The position numbers and the translations under genes were made by a program. The notes under the pieces are model-generated. The model worked only from the letters and a program-made list of their open reading frames with translations, did not search any database and had not been told where the DNA came from. Below, piece after piece: positions 45,240 to 54,670 of a stretch of DNA of 64,000 bases. Numbering within the stretch: the stretch's first letter is position 1; each line of letters begins with the position of its first letter. This DNA comes from Mucilaginibacter segetis (GTDB taxonomy: Bacteria > Bacteroidota > Bacteroidia > Sphingobacteriales > Sphingobacteriaceae), in the NCBI RefSeq assembly GCF_016522075.1, contig NZ_JAEHFW010000001.1, positions 1,178,001 through 1,242,000 of the forward strand, given 5' to 3'.

Positions 45240-45674
45240 CTAATTATTTATCAGCGTGTCTTCACGGGCTATAATATTGGCAATGCTGGTTTCTGTCAAT
45301 ATTTTTAGAGTAGCATCACGCACGTCAATAAAAACATCTCTGATACCACAAGTATTTTCATGTGGACATTCGTCACATCTGTGATAGAAATTTAAACTGG
45401 CACACGGCACCATGGCTATTGGCCCGTCAGTAATACGCATAATATTTACCAGAAAAATTTCTTTTGGGTCTTTATTTAGACTGTAGCCTCCACCTGCCCC
45501 CTTTTTACTGTATAAAAAGCCAGCATTGCGCAGATCAAGTAATATTTGCTCAAGGAATTTTTTTGGTATACGCTCCAGTTCTGCTATCCTGGAAATTTGC
45601 ATGGGCGGTTTATCCATGTGTTTGCCCAGGAGTACCAGGGCTTTTATGGCGTATTTAGTTTTTTTAGAGAGCAT
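45240..45674 (-). CDS. Rrf2-family Fe-S regulator
   Basis: Rrf2 proteins are small winged-helix regulators such as IscR, NsrR and CymR. The N-terminal helix-turn-helix (MQISRIAELERIPKKFLEQI) with the wing GAGGGYSLNKDP is clear. Four Cys (91, 100, 103, 109, in CASLNFYHRCDECPHENTCG) form a plausible [2Fe-2S] or [4Fe-4S] site; IscR uses three Cys in the same loop. It therefore probably senses iron-sulfur status, nitric oxide or redox change. No target operon is obvious in the window. Confidence 0.93.
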   Translation of the reverse strand: MLSKKTKYAIKALVLLGKHMDKPPMQISRIAELERIPKKFLEQILLDLRNAGFLYSKKGAGGGYSLNKDPKEIFLVNIMRITDGPIAMVPCASLNFYHRCDECPHENTCGIRDVFIDVRDATLKILTETSIANIIAREDTLINN

Positions 45675-45724
45675 TTATATTTATTATTCACAAAGTTACA
45701 TAAACAAATCAATTAGTACTAATG

Positions 45725-46456
45725 TCACTTTGACACAAACCGGTATAAATAAGGTGCCTTATGCGCAGCCCCGCTATATTTCTTCGCGATACGCTCTAAA
45801 ATTCCGAGAGCTAATATCTTCCGCTGAAATGCCGGACGAAGTAGTTTTTTGTCTAATATAGTTTCATATAAGTTTTGTAATTCACCCATTGTGAAGTTTT
45901 CTTCAAGCAGGTTAAAACCTATCAGTTTATCGTCCAGTTTTGCCCGCAATGTCTCCAATGCTTTATTAATAATTGATGTATGATCTTGTATTAGGGCTGG
46001 CATAGCATTCAGTTCATACCAATTGCAACTATCAAATAATTTATCTGGGGTGGGTGTAACCTTTGTAAAATCAACCAAAGCAAAGTAGCCGATGCTTATA
46101 AATCGCTGTAAAAGAAAATGATCTTTATCTGGTTTAGTGTCATTAGCTTCCATTATCGCCGCAAAAGGAGTGGGATCGTATCTGTTAATATCCCCGAAAA
46201 CATAAAATTGCTCAAGAAATACATCGGTCAGCCCTGTTCTTTCCAATGCTACCCTCATAGCGGCTGTATCTAAATTTTCATTATTTTTTATAAATCCTCC
46301 GGGTAAGGCATAAAATTCAGTTCGGTTGTATTTCATTAACAATACCTTTAACTGTTTGTCGTGGAAGCCAAATATTACCACATCAATTGCCAGGTTAGGT
46401 ATGTATCCTGCACCTGAAAACGTCGTCTCTACTTTTATTGTTTTTTTATCAGTCAT
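45725..46456 (-). CDS. NrtR-type Nudix-domain transcriptional regulator
   Basis: Residues 10-150 are a Nudix domain (YIPNLAIDVVIFGFHDKQLK, FYALPGGFIKNNENLDTAAM) and the C-terminal 85 residues a winged helix (NFTMGELQNLYETILDKKLL, RPAFQRKILALGIL), the NrtR layout. The Nudix box is degraded: the catalytic RE..EE pattern reads RVALERTG, so it is probably a ligand sensor without hydrolase activity. Relatives in Bacteroidota regulate sugar or NAD genes. I start at ATG 46456; earlier starts would run into the divergent gene. The palindromes in the shared intergenic region are its likely operators. Confidence 0.9.
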   Translation of the reverse strand: MTDKKTIKVETTFSGAGYIPNLAIDVVIFGFHDKQLKVLLMKYNRTEFYALPGGFIKNNENLDTAAMRVALERTGLTDVFLEQFYVFGDINRYDPTPFAAIMEANDTKPDKDHFLLQRFISIGYFALVDFTKVTPTPDKLFDSCNWYELNAMPALIQDHTSIINKALETLRAKLDDKLIGFNLLEENFTMGELQNLYETILDKKLLRPAFQRKILALGILERIAKKYSGAAHKAPYLYRFVSK

Positions 46457-46470
46457 TTTAACAGTCAGGC

Positions 46471-46546
46471 AATTAACAAAAAATTTGTTAATTCCAATAT
46501 TACGAACTATTATTGTAACATAATGATACAATAAATCATCATTGTA
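46471..46546. promoter_or_regulatory. Palindrome cluster between the NrtR-type gene and the carboxylesterase gene
   Basis: Three dyads lie in 76 bp. AATTAACAAA (46471-46480) pairs perfectly with 46484-46493 across 3 nt, 15 bp upstream of the regulator start. TTATTGTA (46510-46517) pairs perfectly with TACAATAA (46527-46534), and TACAAT (46527-46532) also pairs with ATTGTA (46541-46546). The second pair fits an NrtR-size operator (about 21-25 bp). Confidence 0.7.
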
Positions 46547-46575
46547 AATTTTAAACCAATTACTCCTGAAGAAAA

Positions 46576-48210
46576 ATGAAAAAACTAACCTTTTATTTAT
46601 TAATACAAATGGCTTGTATAGCTGCATTTGCGCAAAATGGCCCGCAGATAAAAACGGTAAACGGTACTATTGAAGGGAGGGTAGAGGCATCGGGTATAAA
46701 AAGCTTTAAAGGAATACCTTTTGCGCAACCGCCGGTGGGTGAGCTGCGTTGGAAAGATCCGCAACCGGTTAAAAACTGGACCGGAGTGTTAAAGACAGAC
46801 AAATTTGGCAATAATCCAATGCAAAAGAATGTTTTTGGTGATATGATGTTCAGGTCAGCGGGGATGAGTGAAGATTGTTTGTATCTGAACGTATGGACAC
46901 CTGCTAAATCAGCCGGAGCAAAGGTGCCTGTGCTGGTGTATTTTTATGGTGGCGGTTTTGTGGCGGGTGACGGATCGGAGTCAAGGTATGATGGCGAAAG
47001 CATGGCCAAAAGAGGTATAGTAGCTATTACAGTAAATTACCGTTTGGGTGTTTTCGGTTTTATGGCGCATCCTGAACTGAGCGCGGAATCTCCGCATCAT
47101 TCATCCGGTAACTACGGATTGTTAGATCAGAATGCCGCTTTGCGTTGGGTTCAGCAAAATATCGCAGCTTTTGGCGGCGACCCAAAAAGGGTTACTATAG
47201 CCGGGGAATCAGCGGGTTCTATTGCGGTATCCGCCCAAATGGTATCACCATTATCGAAAAATTTAATTGCAGGTGCAATAGGCGAGAGTGGTGCTATGAT
47301 AAACCCTACACTTGCTCCGGTACCATTAAAAGTAGGAGAAGATAACGGTGTAAAGTTTGGTGATAAAATTGGAGCTAAAACCCTGGCTGAATTGAGGGCT
47401 ATCCCCGCTAAAGAATTATTGGACGATGCCTCAAAACAAGGCACGCCGCCCATGTCAACAACCATAGATAATTATTTCCTGCCGGAAAAACCTGCAGATC
47501 TATTTGCGGAAGGCAAGCAAGCTCATGTGCCATTACTGGTAGGATGGAATTCTGCAGAGATACCTTATCAGGCTCTTATGTACGGTAATGCGCCAACGTC
47601 GGAAAATTATCTGAAACAATTAAAAATGTTTTACGGTGATAATGCAGAGGAGGTTTTAAAGTTATACCCGGGAAATTCTCAGGAAGAGATTATAAAATCA
47701 GCAACTGAATTAGCCAGCGACCGATTTATAGTTTACAGTACGTGGAAGTGGGCCGACTTGCATGCACAAACGAGTGGTGAGCCGGTTTATCGGTATATGT
47801 TCTCGAAACCACGGCCGCCAATGACCGCAAAAATGGGTAACGCTACAGCTGGCCTGGCAGGCGGGGTAACCAAAAATACAGACGCTGCTAAACCCGTTAA
47901 TAAAGCTCCTGCACCAATGGTAGGTGCGGCACATGCATCGGAAATAGAATATGCTATGGGTAACTTAGCATCAAACGAAGTATACGACTGGAAACCTGAA
48001 GATTTCAAGGTGTCGGAAATAATGGAAAGCTATTTTGCCAATTTTATAAAAACAGGGAATCCTAATGGTAAGGGTTTGCCTAAATGGTCTGCAAATATCA
48101 AGGGTAGTCCGGTTAAGTTTATAAATATAAATGTAAATACTAAACTGGAAGCCGAAAGCGAACAACTTAGAAGCAGGTATCTGTTTTTAGATGGGCAGTA
48201 CACCAAATAA
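46576..48210 (+). CDS. Type-B carboxylesterase/lipase
   Basis: Signal peptide (ACIAAFAQ) followed by the carboxylesterase fold: FKGIPFAQPPVGELRWK, the EDCLYLNVWTPA signature, oxyanion loop YFYGGGFVAGDG, and the nucleophile elbow AGESAGS (Ser 212). The late acid/His part contains an Ala/Pro/Lys-rich insert (around residue 420, TAGLAGGVTKNTDAAKP) before HASEIEYAMGN. The protein is periplasmic or secreted, 544 aa. It is divergent from the NrtR-type regulator, which probably controls it. Confidence 0.92.
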   Translation: MKKLTFYLLIQMACIAAFAQNGPQIKTVNGTIEGRVEASGIKSFKGIPFAQPPVGELRWKDPQPVKNWTGVLKTDKFGNNPMQKNVFGDMMFRSAGMSEDCLYLNVWTPAKSAGAKVPVLVYFYGGGFVAGDGSESRYDGESMAKRGIVAITVNYRLGVFGFMAHPELSAESPHHSSGNYGLLDQNAALRWVQQNIAAFGGDPKRVTIAGESAGSIAVSAQMVSPLSKNLIAGAIGESGAMINPTLAPVPLKVGEDNGVKFGDKIGAKTLAELRAIPAKELLDDASKQGTPPMSTTIDNYFLPEKPADLFAEGKQAHVPLLVGWNSAEIPYQALMYGNAPTSENYLKQLKMFYGDNAEEVLKLYPGNSQEEIIKSATELASDRFIVYSTWKWADLHAQTSGEPVYRYMFSKPRPPMTAKMGNATAGLAGGVTKNTDAAKPVNKAPAPMVGAAHASEIEYAMGNLASNEVYDWKPEDFKVSEIMESYFANFIKTGNPNGKGLPKWSANIKGSPVKFININVNTKLEAESEQLRSRYLFLDGQYTK

Positions 48211-48226
48211 AAATCAAACTGTTGAT

Positions 48227-48268
48227 AAAAGCAAAAAGCCGTACCCAAAGGAACGGCTTTTTGCTTTT
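48227..48268 (+). terminator. Bidirectional terminator
   Basis: A perfect 16-bp stem joins 48227-48242 and 48253-48268 around a 10-nt loop between the convergent carboxylesterase and lpdA genes. Confidence 0.9.
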
Positions 48269-48284
48269 ATTTAAATCCGTATTA

Positions 48285-49673
48285 CTATAAATGTATTACC
48301 TCTCCGTATGCATCGGCGGCAGCTTCCATCACTGCTTCACTCATGGTAGGGTGCGGGTGTACCGACTTGATGATCTCATGACCGGTAGTTTCCAGTTTGC
48401 GTGCTGTAACCACTTCTGCTATCATTTCTGTAACATTATGGCCAAGCATGTGCGCTCCTAAAAACTCTCCGTACTTAGCATCAAATATTAGTTTTACAAA
48501 GCCCTCTTTGGCACCGGCGGCGCTGGCTTTGCCCGATGCGGAGAACGGAAACTTGCCTACTTTCAATTCGTAACCTGCTTCCTTTGCTGCTTTTTCAGTA
48601 TAACCAACCGAGGCAACCTCAGGCATACAATAGGTACAGCCGGGGATATTATTATAATTTAACGGTTCCGGGTTTTGACCCGCTATTTTCTCTACACAAA
48701 TTATTCCCTCGGCGGATGCCACATGCGCCAGAGCCTGGCCCTTCACTATATCGCCGATGGCATATACTCCTTCTACATTTGTCTGATAGTAATCATCAAC
48801 CAGCACCTTGCCTTTATCGGTTTTAACGCCATTTTCTTCAAGACCAATGCCTTCAATATTTGTTGAAATGCCAATTGCAGATAAAACAACTTCAGCTTCC
48901 AAAACAATGTTTCCGTTAGCTGTTTTAACATTTACACGACAACCATCCCCATTAGTATCAACAGATTCAACAGTTGAACCTGTCATGATGTTTATTCCCT
49001 GCTTTTTTAATATGCGGAAAAGTCCTTTTGATATTTCCTCATCCTCAAGAGGTACAATATTATCAAGATATTCAACTACGGTTACTTTAGTGCCTATAGC
49101 ATTATAAAAATACGCGAACTCGATACCTATAGCTCCCGAACCTACTACAACCATTGATTTTGGCTGTTTGGGCATAACCATAGCCTGGCGATAACCTATA
49201 ATTTTTTTACCATCCTGTTTAAGGTTAGGTAACTCGCGGGAGCGGCCGCCTGTTGCCAGTATAATGCTCTTTGCGGTAAAGTCTTTTGTTGTACCATCTG
49301 CTATTTTAACTGTAACGGTGCCCTTGCTTTTTAAGCTGCCAGTACCTATAATAACATCTATCTTATTTTTTTTCATCAGGAACTGAACACCCTTGCTCAT
49401 GCCATCAGCAACTCCACGGCTTCTTTTAATAACCGCTTCAAAATCAACTTCGCCGCCCTGGGTTTTTATACCATAATCAGCAGCATGATTTAAATATTCA
49501 AATACCTGCGCACTTTTTAATAATGCTTTGGTGGGTATACATCCCCAGTTAAGGCAAATTCCTCCGAGAGATTCTTTTTCAACTATAGCTGTTTTTAAGC
49601 CAAGTTGTGATGCACGAATAGCAGCCACGTAGCCGCCCGGGCCTGAACCTATAACAATTAAATCGTAGTCCAT
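48285..49673 (-). CDS. lpdA: Dihydrolipoyl dehydrogenase
   Basis: This is the E3 flavoprotein that reoxidises lipoamide in 2-oxoacid dehydrogenase and glycine-cleavage complexes. The FAD-binding motif is VIGSGPGGYVAAIRASQLG, the redox disulfide is Cys 40/Cys 45 in GGICLNWGCIPTKALL, the NAD-binding motif VVGSGAIGIEFAYF, and the C-terminal active-site His-Glu in HPHPTMSEAVMEAA. Length 462 aa is standard. A perfect -7 element (49705-49712) lies 31 bp upstream. No E1 or E2 genes are adjacent. Confidence 0.97.
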   Translation of the reverse strand: MDYDLIVIGSGPGGYVAAIRASQLGLKTAIVEKESLGGICLNWGCIPTKALLKSAQVFEYLNHAADYGIKTQGGEVDFEAVIKRSRGVADGMSKGVQFLMKKNKIDVIIGTGSLKSKGTVTVKIADGTTKDFTAKSIILATGGRSRELPNLKQDGKKIIGYRQAMVMPKQPKSMVVVGSGAIGIEFAYFYNAIGTKVTVVEYLDNIVPLEDEEISKGLFRILKKQGINIMTGSTVESVDTNGDGCRVNVKTANGNIVLEAEVVLSAIGISTNIEGIGLEENGVKTDKGKVLVDDYYQTNVEGVYAIGDIVKGQALAHVASAEGIICVEKIAGQNPEPLNYNNIPGCTYCMPEVASVGYTEKAAKEAGYELKVGKFPFSASGKASAAGAKEGFVKLIFDAKYGEFLGAHMLGHNVTEMIAEVVTARKLETTGHEIIKSVHPHPTMSEAVMEAAADAYGEVIHL

Positions 49674-49704
49674 ATACTTATATCTCGTTTTTAAAATTTA
49701 TATG

Positions 49705-49712
49705 CAAAGCTA
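49705..49712 (-). promoter_or_regulatory. -7 promoter element for lpdA
   Basis: On the minus strand TAGCTTTG matches TAnnTTTG exactly; TTC lies 24 bp upstream in the -33 position (one mismatch). The predicted leader is about 25 nt. Confidence 0.6.
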
Positions 49713-49939
49713 ATTAAAAAGAGGAGAATTGAAGAACGCAGAATGTGGTTGTGTGCTAAGTTGTTTTGGTGTTTTTAAATAAAACATGTGCAAACGCATA
49801 TTCAAAATCTCAATTATTAATGCAAATATTTCATTAAAAATTCATCAAAATTTCATTTTTAGCTGTTTTGCAGTAAAAATGTTGATAAATATATATTGTT
49901 TGTTAACACTAATTTAATATTGGAGCAAGCAGTAATATT

Positions 49940-49947
49940 TATATTTG
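49940..49947 (+). promoter_or_regulatory. -7 promoter element for the Oar-like receptor gene
   Basis: TATATTTG matches TAnnTTTG exactly and gives a leader of about 40 nt before ATG 49992. No TTG is at -33. The rest of the 318-bp gap from 49674 is AT-rich with no other signal. Confidence 0.6.
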
Positions 49948-49991
49948 TCGCAAATTTAAATCACATAACGGTTAAACTAAAAAAGCAAAAC

Positions 49992-52900
49992 ATGAGGAAC
50001 TTTTTACTCATTCTTGTCTTATTCCTGGTAACAAGCTTAGGAGTACAGGCGCAAATTACAACATCTTCGGTAAGCGGAGTTGTTAAAGACAAACAAGGGG
50101 GAGTACCCGGCGCAACGGTAGTAGCCGTGCACACGCCAACTGGCACTAAATACTCAACTGTAACACAATCCGACGGTCGTTACAACATCGCTAACGTTAA
50201 CGTTGGCGGCCCTTACGTAATCACCGTAAGCTTTATTGGTTACGGTACCGTAAAGCAAGAAGGTATTATGACAGTACTGGGCGAAAACAAAAAAGTTGAT
50301 TTTACATTATTGGAGTCTTCAAATCAGCTTTCAGAAGTTGTGGTTAAAGGCAACAGAAGCGCCTTATTTAATAAGGATCGCTTAAACACCACCACCACAC
50401 TTGATTCTTCCAGATTAGCGAGCACTCCGGTAGTGAACCGCAACATTACAGATTATTTACGTTTAACACCACAAGCACGTGTTGATTTTAACGGCGGTAT
50501 ATCAATTGCCGGCCAAAACAATCGTTACAACTCCATAAATATCAATGGTGCGCCTGCAAATGATGTTTTTGGTTTAGCTGCTTCAGGTACAAACGGAGGT
50601 CAGTCAAGTGTTACTCCTATCTCTGTTGATGCGATAGAGCAATTCCAGATTAATGTAACTCCTTTTGATATCAGGTACAATGGTTTTACCGGCGGTTCAA
50701 TAAATGCGGTAACTAAATCAGGTACTAATACATTTCAAGGTGGCTTTTCATATTATTTCCGTAATCAGAATTTAGCAGGGAAAACTCCTACTGATAATCC
50801 TGATGTTGAACGTGTAAAATTGTCTGATTTTACCACTAAATATTACACATTAAATTTAGGCGGACCTATTGTTAAAGATAAGTTATTCTTATTCGTAACC
50901 GGTGAGATCCAAAAAAATCAGAATCCAAAACCGTTTAATTTTGCTGATTATACAGGTAACTCATCACAGGCAGACCTTCAAGGACTTTCTGATTATTTAA
51001 AAAGCGCTTATGGCTATGATGCAGGCGGTTACCTGAATAACGTAGCTACAATTGACAGGAAAGCTTTTACTGCAAAGTTAGACTGGAACATAAATGATAA
51101 AAATCATTTAACTATTTCAGATAATTACAACAATGCAAATAACATCAGTACAAGTGCAAGCTCTAAAAACGTTATCAACTTTTATAACGATGGTGTATTG
51201 TATCCTAACAAAACCAACCAGTTAACTGCTGAGTTAAAAACTACATTCAACAACAAGTATTCCAACAACTTTTTGTTTACCTATTCAAACGTTAGCGATA
51301 ACCGTAACGGTTTAGGTAGTTCTTTCCCTTCAGTACAGATTTATGACGGTTCGTCACAAAATATATATTTCGGTACAGAAGCATATTCAAGTGCTAACCA
51401 GCTAAAACAAAGTATCTATAATATTATTAACGAAACTAAATATTACGCAGGTAAACACACCTTCTCTTTAATAGAGGATGGCGAGTACAATAAGTTCTAC
51501 AACTTATTCATCCGTCAGGCTTATGGTTCTTATGTTTACAGCAGCCTGGCCGACTTCATGAATGATGCTGGTCCGAGAACTTACAATCACTCTTATTCTT
51601 TGGTTGATAATATAGCTGGTGACGGTTCAGCCGCTGCAGCTAAATTCAATACTTATCGTGTAGGTTTGGCCCTTCAGGATAAATACGAAGTAACTGATCG
51701 GTTTACCTTATCATTAGGTTTGCGTGCTGATTTAACCGGTTTCCCAACTAAAAGCTTTGTAGATGATTATTTCAATAATACAGCTGCATCGGTTATAAGT
51801 CAGTATTATGATCTTCAAGGTGCCCGTTCAGGTCAGCTTCCAAAATCATACATTTCATTATCTCCGCGTGTTGCGTTTAACTATGACGTCGATGGCGATA
51901 GAAACACCCAACTGCGTGGTGGTATCGGTGTATTTCAAGGACGTCTTCCAGCGGTATGGCCGGGAGGTATTTACTCAAACAGTGGTGTAATTATTGGTGG
52001 TGTTAACCCTGCTTCAACAGGAGGCCATGTTTTACTTAATGGTTCACCGCTTCCATTCCAGCCCGATGTTAACAACCAATACGTAGCTTCTGATTTTGGT
52101 CAAACTTTAAGTGTTCCATCTGGTGAGCTTGACTTAGTTGCTAAGAACTTTAAGCTTCCAAAGGTGATGAAGTTTAACCTGGCTCTTGATCAAAAATTAC
52201 CTGGCGGTGTAACAGCTACTTTAGAAGGTGATTACACACGCAATATTAACCAGGTATCCTATTACAATGTAAACATTGTACCTCCAACTATCTATACAGC
52301 AGGCCCGGGTTCCCGTCCGGTTTATAATGCAACAGGTAGCCAACCGGTAAAAATTGATTTGGACCCTACAAAAGCTGGTATACAAAACCCATATAGCAGT
52401 AACGTTTATTTGTTAGCTAATGGTGGCCGTAAAGGATATGCCTACACCTTATCAGCATTATTAAACAAAAGGTTTGATAATGGGTTAAACTTAACCGCAT
52501 CATATGCGTTCAACAGAGCAAAAGTTATTAATGATGTAACCAGCTCGCAAAACTCATCTCAATGGAGATATAATGAATCAGCGTATGGTAAAAATAACCT
52601 GCCTTTGTCATATTCAGATTTCGATTTCGGAAGTCGTATAACAGGTGTTATTTCTTATTCTCATAACTGGTTTAAATTTGGTGGTACTACCATTGGCTTA
52701 AACTATTACGGACAATCTGGTAACAGGTTCTCTTATGTTTACAAAAACAGTATCATCAATGATGACGGTACATCAAGCTCAAACGACTTGATCTACATTC
52801 CGAGAGCAGCAAGCGAGTTAACATTTATACCTCTTACTGTTAGCGGTACTACTTACACCCCGGCAGAACAGGCAGCAGCTTTTGATGCTTTCATCAATAA

Positions 52901-53291
52901 CGATGCTTATTTAAGCAAACACCGTGGTGGTTTTGCACAAAGAAATGGTGGCCGTTTACCTTTCACCAATATAGTTGATCTTCACTTTGAGCAAAGATTC
53001 TTTATTAAAGCTGGCAGAACAAAACAAAACTTCGCCATTTCATTTGATGTTAACAATTTCACCAATATGCTTAACAAAAAATGGGGTAGGGTTTATTACC
53101 TGTCAAACGATAGCTATACTTTGTTAACCTCAGCAGGTTTGCAAAAAAATGGCAATTCATACACTCCAACTTATCAGTTTAATCCAACAGTTAAATCTGC
53201 TAAGGAGTCGGCTTATTCAATCGAGGATAACTCATTGTATAACTCATCTCGATGGATCGCACAGATCGGTCTGCGTTATTTCTTCCAATAA
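49992..53291 (+). CDS. Oar-like TonB-dependent receptor with carboxypeptidase-regulatory domain
   Basis: This 1099-residue outer-membrane protein begins with a signal peptide (LILVLFLVTSLGVQAQ), then a carboxypeptidase-regulatory-like domain (about 25-105; VSGVVKDKQGGVPGATVVAV), a TonB plug with the Oar-type blocks RNITDYLRLTPQ, NSININGAPANDVFGL and GFTGGSINAVTKSGTN, and a long barrel ending in IAQIGLRYFFQ. It resembles the Myxococcus Oar family and has no SusD partner, so it is not a classic glycan importer. The start at ATG 49992 gives the signal peptide. It is a single-gene unit with its own promoter and terminator. Confidence 0.93.
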   Translation: MRNFLLILVLFLVTSLGVQAQITTSSVSGVVKDKQGGVPGATVVAVHTPTGTKYSTVTQSDGRYNIANVNVGGPYVITVSFIGYGTVKQEGIMTVLGENKKVDFTLLESSNQLSEVVVKGNRSALFNKDRLNTTTTLDSSRLASTPVVNRNITDYLRLTPQARVDFNGGISIAGQNNRYNSININGAPANDVFGLAASGTNGGQSSVTPISVDAIEQFQINVTPFDIRYNGFTGGSINAVTKSGTNTFQGGFSYYFRNQNLAGKTPTDNPDVERVKLSDFTTKYYTLNLGGPIVKDKLFLFVTGEIQKNQNPKPFNFADYTGNSSQADLQGLSDYLKSAYGYDAGGYLNNVATIDRKAFTAKLDWNINDKNHLTISDNYNNANNISTSASSKNVINFYNDGVLYPNKTNQLTAELKTTFNNKYSNNFLFTYSNVSDNRNGLGSSFPSVQIYDGSSQNIYFGTEAYSSANQLKQSIYNIINETKYYAGKHTFSLIEDGEYNKFYNLFIRQAYGSYVYSSLADFMNDAGPRTYNHSYSLVDNIAGDGSAAAAKFNTYRVGLALQDKYEVTDRFTLSLGLRADLTGFPTKSFVDDYFNNTAASVISQYYDLQGARSGQLPKSYISLSPRVAFNYDVDGDRNTQLRGGIGVFQGRLPAVWPGGIYSNSGVIIGGVNPASTGGHVLLNGSPLPFQPDVNNQYVASDFGQTLSVPSGELDLVAKNFKLPKVMKFNLALDQKLPGGVTATLEGDYTRNINQVSYYNVNIVPPTIYTAGPGSRPVYNATGSQPVKIDLDPTKAGIQNPYSSNVYLLANGGRKGYAYTLSALLNKRFDNGLNLTASYAFNRAKVINDVTSSQNSSQWRYNESAYGKNNLPLSYSDFDFGSRITGVISYSHNWFKFGGTTIGLNYYGQSGNRFSYVYKNSIINDDGTSSSNDLIYIPRAASELTFIPLTVSGTTYTPAEQAAAFDAFINNDAYLSKHRGGFAQRNGGRLPFTNIVDLHFEQRFFIKAGRTKQNFAISFDVNNFTNMLNKKWGRVYYLSNDSYTLLTSAGLQKNGNSYTPTYQFNPTVKSAKESAYSIEDNSLYNSSRWIAQIGLRYFFQ

Positions 53292-53306
53292 TAAAAAAGG
53301 AATAGC

Positions 53307-53347
53307 ATAAAAAAACCCGGTCAGATAATCTGACCGGGTTTTTTTAT
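53307..53347 (+). terminator. Bidirectional terminator
   Basis: A perfect 19-bp stem (53307-53325 with 53329-53347) with a 3-nt loop and A7/T7 flanks, between the convergent Oar-like and purM genes. Confidence 0.93.
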
Positions 53348-53364
53348 GTAAAACAATTAAAGAA

Positions 53365-54543
53365 TTAGTTATAAATAAATTCGCCGTATTCAGAAATTAC
53401 GGTTACTTGCTTCTTTTCTGATTTTTCTACTCTGCCTATTATTTTTGCGTTAACACCAAAGCTTTCCGAAATACTTATAAGTTCATCTGCAATTTCCTCA
53501 GGTACATACAATTCCATCCTATGTCCCATATTAAAAACTTTATACATTTCCTGCCACGCAGTACCCGATTCGTTGTGTATTAACTCAAACAATGGAGGGA
53601 CAGGGAATAGGTTATCTTTAATAATATGTAAGCCCTCAATAAAATGCAATACCTTGGTTTGCGCTCCTCCACTGCAATGTACCATGCCATTAATCTGGCT
53701 GCGATAGCCATCGAGTATTTTTTTAATGATAGGCGCATACGTGCGTGTGGGCGACAGCACCAGTTTTCCTGCGGTAACAAATGAACCCCCGATATCAATA
53801 TGATCTGTTAGGTTTTTACTGCCTGAGAAAATTAGATCCTGAGGGATGCCTTGATCATAACTTTCAGGATATTTATTAGCTACAGATTTATTAAATACGT
53901 CGTGCCTGGCCGATGTAAGTCCGTTTGAGCCCATGCCTCCGTTATATTCTTTTTCGTAAGTAGCCTGCCCGTATGAGGCAAGCCCCACAATTACGTCGCC
54001 GGGTTTTATTCTGTCGTTTGATATTACATCCTCGCGTTTCATACGGCAGGTAACCGTTGAGTCCACAATAATTGTACGTACCAGATCACCAACATCTGCA
54101 GTTTCACCACCTGTAGAATATATACCTATACCTGCTTCTCTCAGTTCTGCCAGAATTTCTTCTGTGCCATTAATTATGGCTGCTATTACTTCACCAGGTA
54201 TAAGGTTTTTATTTCTGCCGATAGTTGATGACAGTAAAATATTATCAGTTGCACCTACACATAAAAGATCATCAAGGTTCATAATAATAGCATCCTGCGC
54301 AATGCCACGCCAAACGGAGATGTCGCCGGTTTCTTTCCAGTAAGTATAAGCCAGCGAAGATTTTGTGCCTGCCCCGTCAGCGTGCATAATATTACAGTAC
54401 AAAGGGTCGTTATTTAGTATATCAGGCACAATTTTGCAGAATGCTTGCGGAAAAATTCCCTTATTTATGTTTTTTATTGCATTATGTACGTCATCTTTTG
54501 ATGCAGATACACCTCTAAGATCATATCTTTGCGAAGAAATCAT
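53365..54543 (-). CDS. purM: Phosphoribosylformylglycinamidine cyclo-ligase (AIR synthetase)
   Basis: PurM closes the imidazole ring in purine synthesis using ATP. The N-terminal glycine-containing DLRGVSASKDDVHNAIK, the MHADGAGTKSSLAY block, the AQDAIIMNLDDLLCVGA metal-binding segment, the IYSTGGETADVGDLV loop and the later GQATYEKEYNGGMGSNGLT are typical of the Bacteroidota PurM branch, which is longer (392 aa) than the Escherichia coli enzyme (345 aa). ATG 54543 is preferred to TTG 54549. purL of the same pathway begins 7.6 kb away on the other strand. Its promoter would give an almost leaderless mRNA. Confidence 0.95.
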   Translation of the reverse strand: MISSQRYDLRGVSASKDDVHNAIKNINKGIFPQAFCKIVPDILNNDPLYCNIMHADGAGTKSSLAYTYWKETGDISVWRGIAQDAIIMNLDDLLCVGATDNILLSSTIGRNKNLIPGEVIAAIINGTEEILAELREAGIGIYSTGGETADVGDLVRTIIVDSTVTCRMKREDVISNDRIKPGDVIVGLASYGQATYEKEYNGGMGSNGLTSARHDVFNKSVANKYPESYDQGIPQDLIFSGSKNLTDHIDIGGSFVTAGKLVLSPTRTYAPIIKKILDGYRSQINGMVHCSGGAQTKVLHFIEGLHIIKDNLFPVPPLFELIHNESGTAWQEMYKVFNMGHRMELYVPEEIADELISISESFGVNAKIIGRVEKSEKKQVTVISEYGEFIYN

Positions 54544-54546
54544 GTG

Positions 54547-54554
54547 CAAATATA
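54547..54554 (-). promoter_or_regulatory. -7 promoter element directly before purM
   Basis: On the minus strand TATATTTG fits TAnnTTTG exactly and ends 3 nt before the ATG, so transcription would begin at or next to the start codon. No -33 TTG is seen. Confidence 0.45.
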
Positions 54555-54670
54555 ATTAATAGTTCATAGCCGTTGATTTTTTTAGTGATGGATAACGATA
54601 GTTTTCATTACTTTGATTAATTTACTATGCCTTCGCCGCTGTGAACATATGTGTGAACTACACCCTTAAA

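Noticed and set aside
47710..48248. Several minus-strand open frames within the carboxylesterase gene
   Set aside because: Shadow frames with Cys/Arg/His-rich composition; the carboxylesterase frame has complete catalytic and fold motifs.
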